Below the pieces are notes generated by a model. The model saw only the letters and a program-made list of their open reading frames with translations, ran no database searches and had not been told where the DNA came from. A stretch of DNA of 64,000 bases from Ischnura elegans (lineage: Eukaryota > Arthropoda > Insecta > Odonata > Coenagrionidae), in NCBI RefSeq assembly GCF_921293095.1, contig NC_060252.1, positions 75,350,866 to 75,414,865 of the forward strand. Reading direction: 5' to 3'. The translations under genes were made by a program, and so were the position numbers. Positions 10,330-20,702 of this stretch are shown piece by piece. The first letter of the stretch is position 1, and every line of letters begins with the position of its first letter.

Positions 10330-12336
10330 GTAGCATTATTTTGACGTTTTCTCAAAGCATCCCTCCGTAATGCATAGTATGTGGAAAGTGATACGCGAAG
10401 TGACATTTCTACGGACGATTTAGAGGACATTGAACTCTCTGGTTCGGAATCCAGCTCTTCCGAGACTACGGATGCGAATCCCGAGGAGACAGAGGATGAA
10501 GAGCTGACGACAAAAAGGGAATGGCAGGAAGTGAATACATCAGGCACTCCCTCTCCTGCACCTTCAAGGTTCAACTTTGAAGGTAATGAATCACTAAAAT
10601 TTACGTTAATCCAAATCGTGGAGTGCAGCATTTTTTCGAAATGTTTTTTGATGACCAATTGATTAAATTTATTACCGACGAAACAAATCGGTATGATGAA
10701 CAATATTTACGGAAAAATCCTTCCAGTTAACGAGACCAATGGCGAGCTGGGAGTGCTGCTGAAATGCGTATTTTTTGCACTGATAATGTTACAAAGTGTT
10801 GTGCGAAAACCTGAGTAGGAACATTTTTGGTCAACGAGGCGAATACTGAATACCCCTTTTTTTGGTGAGACTATGTCTTACCGGCGATTTGAAAAAAATC
10901 GCCACTTTTAGCATTTTTGTAACAATTATGAGTACGATACTCAAAGTCATCCCAACCCAAAGCTAAATCAAATTTGGGCAATTTATCAAATTTTGAATGG
11001 TAAATTCAGCGAGTTTTACACTCCAGAAAGGGATGTGGCAGTAGACGAAAGCCTCTTGCTGTATAAAGGATGATTGGGTTGGTGTCAATATATTCCCCAA
11101 AAAAGAGCTAGATTCGGCATAAAAACTTTTGTCCTCTGCGAGTCCAACACTGGATACGTCTGGTCAACAATTACATTCCGGGAAAGGCACTACTCTTGAC
11201 ACAGACTTTGAAAGTAAGCCAATGTCTTCCCAAGTAGCATTGTCACTAATGAAACCACCGTTTGAAAAAGGGTATTGCGTCAAAACGGACAATTTTTATA
11301 CCTCTCCACAACTGGCTGCGGAACAAATTTCTCATTCCTGTGATACATACGGAACTGTGCGCGCACCGCGAAAGTGAATGCCAGAGGGGCTTAGGAAGAA
11401 AAAAAATGAAGAAAGGTGATGTGGCACCTTTCCGTAAAGGTAAAATTTTTGTTCTCCGCTGGAAGGACAAGAAGGAAGTGACGTTACTCTCTACGGTTCA
11501 CAGTGGAGAAGTGAGAGAGGTGCAGAAAAGGGAGGTAGTGGTTATTAAACCAAAGGTAGTCGTCGACTACAATGAGACAATGGGGGTGTTGACAGGGTGG
11601 ATCAGCATTTGACTGACTAACCAATCCCAAGAAAAATAGGGAAAAATATTATAACAAATTATTTTTTCATAAGTTGGACATTGGTCTATGGAATTCATAT
11701 GTTTTATAACGAAAAACAGGTGGTAACAAAACACATTTGCAATACAGTCTTGACCTGATAGATAAAATGATTGAACTATACTTCCCAAGCGTTCCCTCCC
11801 CTAAAGCAGGTAGGCCACCCGCAAAATCCCGTCCCTACCGATTTACCGAGAGGCATTTCCCAGACCTAATCCCACACGGAAAATAAGGCAAACCCAACTA
11901 GAAAGTGTGCTGTTAGCTCCCGAAAAACGAGATGCGCGTGAAAAAAAGTGAGGAGGGAGAGTCGCTATTTTTGTCCTGACTGTTATGTGCGTCTTTGCGT
12001 TGCTCCTTGTTTTAAAGTTTGCAACACAAAAATAAACTTCTAGCATATAAAATATTTAACTGTGTTTCAAAATAGGAGTTTATATAAATATTTTTCTCAC
12101 ATTAACGTCTGTTTTTATAGTGAGTAATTTTTGTGGCTAATTTATATTGAAATATTTCACTTGATTTATATGCAAAAAATACATGGAAAGTGATAAAATA
12201 AGAGTAAATTATAAAATAAATAACTTGGTAAAATATTTAAAGAATATATTTTATTTAATATCTACCCGTAAATAAATAAAAAACGTACCTAATTAATATG
12301 ACATTTCTTGCGAAATATCCGTCAGTGAATGGGTTA
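10330..12336 (+). mobile_element. piggyBac-family transposon, 5'-truncated, broken
   Basis: Transposase remnant in several frames. It has an acidic N-terminus (10381-10560), then FDDQLIKFITDETNRYDEQY near 10645, DVAVDESLLLYKG near 11035 (first catalytic Asp), FGIKTFVLCES at 11113, GKGTTLDTDFESKPMSSQVA at ~11180-11240, TDNFYTSPQL, DYNETMG at ~11567, and a C-terminal Cys-rich finger (KCAV-SRKTRCA, FCPDCYVRLCVAPCF) at ~11905-12015. Its right end is GTCAGTGAATGGG next to TTAA at 12333-12336, the expected piggyBac terminus. The left terminal repeat is missing. Multiple stops and frame changes. Confidence 0.85.
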
Positions 12337-12337
12337 A

Positions 12338-13110
12338 AAACAACCTATTTACATTTTCAGGTCCAGCGAATAAATTCTAATATATGGCTCTTCAGATGAA
12401 ATGCTATTAATATTCTGGAGAAGCCGTCGAGAGTAAAATATTGAAATTGCCTACTCCCCATCATGAGGCTGTGCGAGTATTTTGCTGCCTCCCTAATAAA
12501 GAGCACCAAGGGTCGGCGCTACCCACTCCACTGGGTATACGAATGTCTTCTGCTTAGAATTAAGAGTAGGAGGGCATATGAACATCTTAGAGCCCACAAG
12601 GTCTCGACCCTTCCCAGCATTAATACAATAAGTAGATATAAAATATAAAAAAGGAGCATATGTGTTTAAGCAGGCAATTTTTAACCGTGTAAAGAAAAAT
12701 TCCAAGGACATGGCCCCTGAGGTTAGAAGGGGTCGAGCAGCATGTAGCAGGTTCTGTCCATTTTTTTTGTTGCTGTACATTTTTTTCATAATCGGTGAAT
12801 TTATTATTGACATGCACTTCGCTTCTTGATGAAATGAAGCTATCCAAGTCTGAAAATAAGCTTATAATTTGCAGGTGCTGTTTCGGAATAAGGCGGTGAC
12901 AATAAAGGAAGAGGAGGTAGTCGGAAATTGGGATGATTTAGTATGGATTATTAACTTTGTGGATTCTTTAGTTGTTGCGAAGGAACCACTGGAGTTACAA
13001 GGTATGGTTATAAGGTATCCTCATATTGTTGAACCAATGTGTAAAACTGCACTGATGTTGGAAATGTAGTGGAGGGATGAGCAGCATGAAAATTTCAATT
13101 TTTCCACTTA
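12338..13110 (+). pseudogene. P/THAP9-like transposase, partial tandem copy 1
   Basis: An acceptor-like tract TTTACATTTTCAG (ends ~12360) precedes a segment with WVYECLLLRIKSRRAYEHLR near 12530-12590, matching the HTH region of P/THAP9 transposases. Further on, LLDEMKLSKSE appears at ~12820, the first catalytic region. A second exon-like stretch at 12869-13069 (VLFRNKAVTIKEEEVVGNWD) repeats the 10146-10322 segment. The 12338-12850 part is repeated at 13455-13860, about 1.1 kb downstream. Confidence 0.65.
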
Positions 13111-13454
13111 TGCCTCCTGGATTATATCAGTATATATATTGCGACCCATAGCGCGTGTGCGACATTTTTGGGTTACCTGCCCGAGAGATCCCATAAACTG
13201 GGGACCCGGGAGCGTAGAGTCCGTGGCAGCCTCTGCATTGAGTTCCGAACTGCCAGGAGAATAATGAGGGACCATGAGATGAAAAGGAAGGTCAAGCCAT
13301 CGCAACTCAGACATGTAGCTGCATTGAAGATGTGTAGGATAAAGAATAAACGTTTGGTGCAGCAAGTATTATAATTTCAAAATATCTTACGTGTAGCAGA
13401 CTCATGCCTGGTGAACAGTTTTGTTTGGAATAAAATTTCATAATTGATTTTAAA
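13111..13454. other. Linker between duplicated P units
   Basis: An open frame of 68 codons (13168-13374) has no motif I recognise. In the duplicated unit upstream this interval is missing and piggyBac copy 10330-12336 occupies its place. A TTAA near 13451, followed by ACAACAACCTATTTAC, looks like the unoccupied equivalent of that insertion site. Confidence 0.5.
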
Positions 13455-14540
13455 CAACAACCTATTTACATTTCAGGTCCAGCGAATCATGTCCAATACG
13501 GTTGCTCTTCAGAACAAATGCTCTAAAGATTCTGGAGAAGCCATCGAGAATAGAATAGTGAAATTGCCTGCTCCCCATAAAGAGGCTGTGCGAGTATTTT
13601 GCTGTCTCCCAAATAAACCGCACCAAGGGTCTGCTATACCCACTCAACTGGGTTTACGAATGCCTTCTGCGTAGAATTAAGAGTAGGAAGGCATATTAAC
13701 ATCTTAGAGCCCACAAGACCTTGACCCTTCCCAGCAATATTAGGGGTGAAGCAGCGTGTAGCGTGTTCTTTCCATTTTTTGTTGCTGTACATCTTTCTCC
13801 TCATTTATTTTTGGCAGGCACTTTGATTCTTGATGAAATGAAGCTATTCAGTAGTGTTGTGTTCGAGAAGAGCACTCTGGAGGTAAAAGGCTTCACGGAT
13901 TTAGGTGACCACACTCTACTTCATCATAGAAATCAGCGAGGAGACCATGCTCCAGTCATGATGTTTCAGCCCTTCCGAGTTCGATGGGTGCAAGAATTTG
14001 CTTGTTTCCTCAGTAAGGGCTGTGCATCAGGTACCAACCTCCACCACTTGGTTTAAGAATGCATCATTTTTCTGGAGAAAGCAAATTTCCATGAGGACAT
14101 GGTCACGTGTGATGGTACCCAATTGAATCCATGGAAACTATGTGGAAGCAGTTTGGTATCGATGATAATAATGTGAGCTGTGGTCGCCCTTTCAGTTGTT
14201 TCAGATGAAGAAGATTGTCGTTTTCCTCAGATTTTCCATATCCGGCGAAAAATGAGGAATTTCATCACTGCTCAAGAAGAAACATGGGTAAGTAATGATG
14301 CCAAGTAATAGGTTAATTTACTATTTACCTTTGTATTCTTACGCACGTATAATTCACATTAATTGAATAATTATGGCATATTTAGACACCAGACGGCATT
14401 GTTAAACTGCCGCACTGTGATTCAGTGCTAAATATGGGTAGTCTAAGTGAATTCCAGCTGAAGGCTTCTCCGAAATTAACTGCTGACCTCCTCCACCCAA
14501 AGCCATATCCAAAAATGAACGTGGCGAGGGCATTTCAGGT
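13455..14540 (+). pseudogene. P/THAP9-like transposase, copy 2, catalytic exons
   Basis: Exon-like blocks with splice-like borders. 13479-13760 has the HTH (ECLLRRIKSRKAY). 13818-14030 is open and reads GTLILDEMKLFSSVVFEKS and VKGFTDLGDHT, then VMMFQPFRVRWVQEFACFLS, ending CAG before GTACC; this is the RNase-H-like catalytic start of P transposases. 14200-14287 reads FPQIFHIRRKMRNFI, ending before GTAAGT. 14385-14538 reads DGIVKLPHCDSV and SPKLTADLLHPKPYPKMNVA, ending CAG before GTATTC. P elements are known to carry introns, and here they are still visible. Some frames are damaged. Confidence 0.75.
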
Positions 14541-14789
14541 ATTCATCTACAAATAAATAATTATTTTGTGGAGTGATTTCTGTTTGGTACCCTTATTATT
14601 TTGTAAGTATAGTATACTATTATTTAGATATCAAATAATATTAGCTGAATGCTATTTCGTCTCATTTTATGGTTCATTTGTCTTTTTAGTGTGCTCTGGA
14701 TTGTTGTTGTGAAGTTGAAAATTTTTGTTGAAATGAATTTAGTTCCTGCCCTATCTCAAAGCGGCATATGAAACTCGGTTGGGTATTCT

Positions 14790-15400
14790 TTTTAATTTGC
14801 AGGCCATATGCCAAAATATTGCCGCTGGCATGCACTCGTACAGGACTCAATGTCATTATTGATATCTCTGCTGCCTTTTATCAGCTCCAAATTCACGTTA
14901 GGAATTGGAAATTTTAAGGTATTAAATATAAAAATGAAACACATTCCTTCACAAGGCTGCCTATGGGCCATTCCCTCAGCCCGGTAATTTTACAAAGCTG
15001 GGCGGAAGATTGTGCAGTGTTAATTACCCAAAAAATTTGAGTGAATGTAGTGTGCTACCTCGACGATTGGCTGTTATATTCACAAACTCAGTTTCAAACC
15101 CTTGGCATAGTAAATTATCTCACAGAAAAACTGGGAATCACGATCAACATGACAAAATCAAAATTATCCCTAGTGCATGAAATAAAATATTTATGAGTGC
15201 TTATCAACACTACAAATCGCACCCTACAACTCACACAAAGTGCAAAAACAAGAGTTAAAAGAGTGATCCCAATAATACGTCGGCTCCGCAAACAAGACAT
15301 TGCAAAAGCTGCGGGCTACTTCGCATGGATCTACTGGGTCCTAAGATTGAGCGAGTGGAAGGCTCAATCTCAGATATGAACTCAAGGATACCATCATGCA
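14790..15400 (+). pseudogene. Reverse-transcriptase fragment of a retroelement (fossil)
   Basis: Short recognisable RT blocks: a GHSLSPVI-type segment near 14970, a CYLDDWLLYS active-site box near 15055, and a following KLGITINMTKSKLSL stretch. The YLDDWLL form is closer to DIRS-type or other LTR-like retroelements than to LINEs, but I cannot place the family. It is a broken internal piece with no ends visible and sits between two exon-like blocks of the P-like transposase. Old by appearance. Confidence 0.55.
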
Positions 15401-15509
15401 TTAAGAAAAGGGAAGGGCAATGTAGGGTAAGGAAGAGCTAAATTAGCCCTTAGTTATGCAGATTTAAAGGTTATGTTAAATTATCACCCTTACATTAAAT
15501 ATTTATAGG

Positions 15510-15740
15510 CAATGACGGAGTTCCTGGATTATCTTCAGCTCTGGGAAGCTGAGGCCAAAGGTAAGTCGTACAATTTTCTCTCCGATAGCAGTTGCTTGGG
15601 GTTTAAAGTCAGTCCTCGTGCCACACTGGAACTGTGTAAGTTCCGAGATGCTGAGTGTGGTTATCAGATTTTGATGACAGAGAGGCTTAATCAAGATGCA
15701 CTAGGAATATGATTTTTTTATAGTAGAAAATCCCGCCAGT
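15510..15740 (+). pseudogene. P/THAP9-like transposase, late exon
   Basis: After an acceptor-like ATTTATAG, the open frame reads EFLDYLQLWEAEAKGKSYNF, then SPRATLELCKFRDAECGYQI and MTERLNQDALG. RLNQDALE-RFFG is the C-terminal hallmark of THAP9-type transposases. The FFG part continues in the block at 16932, the interval being filled by other transposons. Confidence 0.8.
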
Positions 15741-16250
15741 TGCGAGGTGCGGTCAGTAATACGGCTTTTGTTGGCAACAAAAACTTCAAACCGATTGAAA
15801 ATTATGGTCAAGTGTGCGAAGTGTACGGAGAAAATGTAATGAACGGATGCTCTGTCCGGAAGTGGTGCATTCTGTTTAAATATGGCCGAAATAACGTTCA
15901 AAACAGAGAGAAGAGCGGAAGTCCGAGCATTGTGACTGACGAACTGGTCACTAATGTCCGCGAAAACAGCCGTTTCACAATAACGGATTTTTCGCTTTGT
16001 TTCAAACAAGTTTCACGGATTTTGTTGGTTGAAATTGTTAAGCAAAGACATGGTTACCACAAATTTTGGGCTAAATGGGTGCCGAAAATTCTTACAGACC
16101 GCCAAAAAGGTCAACGAATAGGGTTAGCTCTAAACCGCACACAAGAACTCCTTAATGTTTTCAACTGAGAGGTTTGCCCCATCATCCGTGCTAGTCTTGA
16201 TCTTACACCAAGCGGATATCACTTGTTTCCATGAATGAAGACCTGGCTAG
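15741..16250 (+). pseudogene. mariner transposase remnant
   Basis: The open frame 15740-16168 reads EVYGENVMNGCSVRKW, FKYGRNNVQNREKSGSPSIV and WVPKILTDRQKGQRIGLAL, the HTH and linker of mariner transposases. A C-terminal trace, TPSGYHLFP then MKTWLA, lies near 16195-16240. The catalytic D,D34D core between them is missing, so it is internally deleted. Confidence 0.8.
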
Positions 16251-16269
16251 CAGCAATGAATTATATTCA

Positions 16270-16752
16270 AGATCTAAAGATAGGGAGGGGTGGATTCAGT
16301 GTTTGATCTGTAAAGGATAGGCTCACGAGGCGTGCGCTAATTGTGAAGAAGATGATGACAATTTCATACGTGACATTTGTTCCTAAAATGTAAATCTTAA
16401 CTCACACAGTGGTAATTTCTTATTTTAAATTAATAAATATTGCTGCACATTGTAAAAACAGTGAAGTTTGTAACATAAATTCCCAAAAATAGCATTATTA
16501 ACTTTTTAATGTAAAACATATAGGTGTCGGTTATGCCCCACAAGAGGGGCAAAACCGTCATTTTGTCAGTATTAGAAAAAAAATTCATATAAATTTAACC
16601 TGTATCAGTAAAGAATAATGCATCAATATTTTATTTCTTTAAATAGTAAATGTTGCAATTACGCTAATTTTGTGTAAATATTTGTAGCAGAAAGCCAAAT
16701 TTCTCATGAAAAAGCTTAGCAGGTCGGTTTTGCCTTACTCTCCCCTATTGCA
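16270..16752 (+). mobile_element. 3' end of a pogo-like element with a PHD finger
   Basis: SKDREGWIQCLICKG-AHEACANCEEDD-NFI-DICS (16285-16395, with one stop and a Cys replaced by Arg) is a PHD zinc finger tail like the one at the end of the larger pogo element (29640-29759). Downstream, GTCGGTTTTGCCTTACTCTC (16726-16745) resembles the inverse of GGGGCAAAACCG near 16540 and may be the terminal repeat. No DDE core remains. It lies inside an intron position of the P-like gene. Confidence 0.55.
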
Positions 16753-16931
16753 GGCGGCAAAAGCTTGCCCACCGATATGATTTGTGCCTCAATTTTTGGG
16801 GGCCATGGAGTTAAGTAGTATTTTGTCGCTCTTCCAGATGCATGTAATAAAATATTTTTACCATATTTAGTTTCTCTATATTCTAAAACGTTCTTAGTTT
16901 GTGAATAACCATCATAAATTTATAATTTTTC

Positions 16932-17347
16932 AGCGATTCTTTGGTATGATGGGTGCGGCATGTGGGTCAAATAATCATCCTGACTTCACCACGTTCATCC
17001 AAATCTTCCGCTTAATGGGCTCATACTCGCTAATAAAGCCATCTAAGTGAAGATCGGTGTCGGGTGAGGATATGCTCACGACGCTGGTGTATGCTGGAGA
17101 TTTGGATGTACCAAAGAACCACTCCAGTGCTCTCAGCGGCATGCTTGTGGAGATATTGGAGAGGGGTGACCTGGGAGGGAACACGATCAATCCACCTGAG
17201 AAGAACGATCATGACTACCTCAAAACCTCTACTCTAGAGTTTGTGCTCTCATACTTTTCCGGATATATAGCCATAAGAGCTATGAGATTCACTAAGTGTG
17301 AGGCATGTAAGGCAATGGCAGAGCTAAAGCCGCGGGAACAGACGGCT
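16932..17347 (+). pseudogene. P/THAP9-like transposase, C-terminal exons
   Basis: After AATTTTTCAG, the block reads RFFGMMGAACGSNNHPDF and IFRLMGSYSLIKPSK, directly continuing the RLNQDALG of 15700. The next open frame, 17057-17347, reads GEDMLTTLVYAGDLDVPKN and LSYFSGYIAIRAMRFTKCEACKAM, with the GY-x-(15-20)-C-x2-C motif near the C-terminus of P-type transposases. A stop separates the two parts. Confidence 0.8.
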
Positions 17348-17384
17348 TAGGCTCCGAATTTTATTTAATAGTTGTAGAAACCAT

Positions 17385-17580
17385 TGCTAAAGATTTATTT
17401 GAGGGCATTTTATATAACTTAGAAAAGGGAATATTAACAAAATCGCAAAGAGAAGGAAAAATTATCCTTATACAAAAACGCCAGAATCCGGTCACAATTA
17501 AAGATTACAGACCAATCACAGTCCTTCACACGGACTACAAATTTCTGGCCAAAATGATAAAGAATTAATTAATGACGATA
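17385..17580 (+). pseudogene. Non-LTR reverse-transcriptase fragment
   Basis: Reads NLEKGILTKSQREGKIILI, then VTIKDYRPITVLHTDYKFLAK, the first RT blocks of L1/RTE-type elements (family form: DIKNYRPITLLNTDYKILAK). About 190 bases, both ends lost. It lies at the border with the second piggyBac half. Confidence 0.7.
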
Positions 17581-17609
17581 GCTTAGGAATTTATGTATCC
17601 CTTACAATA

Positions 17610-18782
17610 CGCATAACGGATTGGAAGCAGTTAAGCAGAGAAGAACTGGAGATTTGGCTCGGCCTTCTTCTCCACATGGGCACAATTAGAGTAAACAGGA
17701 TTTCTGACTATTGAAGGAGGTCAGAGTTAGTGCGAGTGCCAATATTTGGGGAGATAATGAGCCGTGATAGGTTTTTAGGAATAATGCAGGCGCTCAATTT
17801 CTCCACCAACCCTGGAGAAAATGAACCGTTACCAACCGTTAGACTGTATAAAATAAGACCCCTGCTTTCCAGCAGTCCATGAATGACAGTGTTTCTACGG
17901 GTAGGAAATTTGTCATTGACGAGTAAATGGTCGGCTGATATTTAGGCAATATGTACAGGGTAAGAGGCATAAACATGGCATTAAAATTTACATGCTTTGT
18001 GAACCTTCTAGTCTTGTGTTGAGGCTCTTAGTGTAAGATGGGGCAAGAGATATTGAAGTAGGCGGTCGGGGCCACGCAGAAATTGTTGTCCACAAACTGA
18101 TGCGTGACTTCAAGGGAATGGGACACAGTTTATAAATGGACAATTTTTATAGTAGCTGACCAAAGACCTGCTTGAAGAACAAACATTTTGCACAGGCACT
18201 CTGCGGTCAGGTAGAAAAAATAGCCCGCTTGTTGTAATCGGCGCAAATTCGAAGGGGAGACCATTGCCCGCTACACCAATGATGGGATGTTTTTTCTAGC
18301 GGAAAGACGAGAGGGACGTCACAATGATCTCCTCTGAATTTGGATGCAAATTTGTGGATGAGCCTAGCAAACGAAGGCCCAAGCGAAAGCCTGAGTAGAT
18401 TGCCAAATACAATATAAACATGAGGGGAGTTGATCATTGCGACCAACTCTTGTCTTACTACCCTTGCGAGCACAAATCCCTGAGGTAAGAAGCTGGCAAT
18501 TCAGATGATGGTTGTGAATAGTTTTATTATGTATAACAAATTTAGTGGGGCTAAGAAAAGCCTACATGAATTTAGGTAAGATTAATTGAATCCCTACTCA
18601 CAATAGGATCGCGGCCGGCCCCTCCTTAGCCCATCGCTACATCCCACTTTCCTGCCTACACTTCATCCAGAGAGAAACACAAGAAGCAGAAAAGGTGCTG
18701 AGAGTGCCACAGTAAGGCAGTGACTACGATTTGCCTAGTATGTGAAGGTCAACCAGGGCTCTGTCTAAGGTCTTGCTTTTAA
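17610..18782 (+). pseudogene. piggyBac-like transposase, 3' half
   Basis: Starts at RITDWKQLSREELEIWLGLL and continues MSRDRFLGIMQALNFS, FVIDE (~17910, catalytic Asp), HKHGIKIYMLCEPSSLVLR, DIEVGGRGHAEIVVHKL, MDNFYSS (~18140), CTGTLRSGRKNSPL, KYNINMRGVDHCDQLLSYYP (~18410), and a C-terminal Cys-rich finger CHSKAVTTICLVCEGQPGLC. It ends SCF then TAA, where TTTTAA is also the insertion site of the next MITE. There are several frame changes and stops. It pairs with the 5' half at 7690-8143. Confidence 0.85.
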
Positions 18783-19482
18783 TCCTTTCACTGCTGTGAA
18801 TGTACCTGGTACGTTCGCACGGCAGGCTGCTGTGAACGTACTTTTTCTTCCTCCCTGCCACGCACTTCGAAGTGTCCCTAATCCGGGACCCTTTCCTCGA
18901 CGAGCTCAGCCTCGCAGGCCCCTATCTTCGACCCTCCGAGCGGGGAGTCTCCCTCCCCAAATGTGACCGCTCTGACTGCATTTTGAAAATATATCAATCA
19001 ATGCGATCATCAAAAAATGATTGTTTGCATCGCACTCCTGCCAATCAGGCAATCAACTACGTCCTTGAACCGCGTTTTGCGATGAGAAATAACGATTTTG
19101 TTAACTTTGCTCAAAAGGCCATTTTCTGGTAGTCCTCAGGCACGTTTTCAGCAAAGTTAATAAAATAGTTATTTTTCATCGCAGAAACAGTTCAAATACG
19201 TACTTGATCGCTAGATTGGCAGGTGTGCGATGCAAACAATTATTTTTCGATGATCTGATTGATTGGTTGATTTTCAAATTGCAGTCAGAGCGGTCACTTT
19301 CGGGAGGGGATGGCCCAAGAGACGGACCAGCGTGGGTGAGCTAGTCGAGGAAAGGGTCCCGGATTTGCTACCCTACCGAGGGTGTACCACGCCCATCCTA
19401 GAAGTACCTGCTCCATGGCCCAACGAAACGCATTTTAACCGCATTTGAGGAGGTTTTCGGAGATTGAACAGCAGTGAAAGGG
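18783..19482. mobile_element. 700-bp palindromic MITE, TTAA target (piggyBac-type)
   Basis: Flanked by TTAA at 18779-18782 and 19483-19486. Ends are TCCTTTCACTGCTGT and ACAGCAGTGAAAGGG. Long imperfect inverted arms run from each end to an axis near 19130: GGGACCCTTTCCTCGAC at ~18888 pairs with GTCGAGGAAAGGGTCCC at ~19345, and GTGACCGCTCTGACTGCA pairs with its inverse at ~19280. The whole copy could fold into a hairpin. It inserted in the stop codon of the piggyBac-like gene. No coding capacity. Confidence 0.9.
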
Positions 19483-20702
19483 TTAAATATATCATAAAAA
19501 TTTGTAAGAATTTCTATAGAAATGTTTCAATTCTTCAATTAATCTTTCTCAAGTTATTATTTACGTTAAATATTAAACTTGGAATGTGATGAGCAAGCAG
19601 ATTATTACCATATGACATTTCCACCTAAATACCACTTCCTTGCAGTTGGGTAACAAAAGCACCTTCTGCAATTTGCAAAGTCTCCGGATATGTGATTACG
19701 GCCATTTCTAATATTACTCTCCAGAAGCTTGATCACCTCTGGAGACAGGGGCGGCTCCAGCCAGGGGGCGTGGGGGGCGCGCCCTCCCCCGCCCTGTGCG
19801 ATGACTGACGGAATTTTTTTGCTGCTTGCAATCTCCTCTTACCTATGCCAGGAAAGGCGAGAATGAAATGATGGCTCGTCACCCATTGTAATACCGAGTA
19901 TCAATTTGTGAATCGAAGCGCGTGGCCGAAGTCATCCCATTCTACGGTACATACATTCCTACAGCCAGAAAGAGTTTTTCTCGAAGTTGAGATGTTCCGA
20001 ATAATTTGCTTCACTATCGGCAGGCGAGTTTATTTTCTTTGCAGAAAATTTCTGCAACTATATATTCCTTAGATGAGCTTGCCAGACCTATGATTCGAAT
20101 TTGAAAGTCTGCAACTCCGACAACAGATTCATCGGTCGTTTCCACTCGTAGGCACGGTCAAGCAGCACAAAGGTGGAGCGCAGGTATCTGTTTTGCTGGC
20201 CTGCTGTTTGACGTTGGAGCTCTGTACAATTAGAGGTAAGGGTGGTAATATGAGCCATGTAGGTATTATGAGCCCCCACGTTTCTGGCCATACTGTGCAC
20301 ACCATCTAGTGGATATTTTTGCAAACACTATATTAAGTTCGTATTTATACCACTAGAGCGCTCTGGTTCATTTGTGGATGATAGTTGACGGTTGCAACAG
20401 TTGTTTGTGCTTTACATCATCTGAAGACTTTGAAAGGTACGTAGCTAGCCTTTAATTAAAATTACTGTTCGATAATATTTTCTCTTACATGCTATATTAT
20501 CTGATAGAGTAGGTTTTAAACTTCGACTTCATGTAGGTGATAAATAATTTACAGAGTAAAAAGTTAGGTTATTGGTCGATGAAATTCAACATGGCGATGC
20601 TGGTAATGTGAGCACCCTTCTGTGTCTGGTATATGAGCCCCAACGTTTGAGGGGCTCATATTACACACACTAAATCTTGTGTTCGTATTTTTATTGTTTC
20701 AG

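Noticed and set aside
8110-17632. The 9.5-kb block between the piggyBac halves as a single giant mobile element
   Set aside because: The block is made of separately identifiable broken transposons with no common outer termini, so I keep only the 23-bp repeat as an observation.
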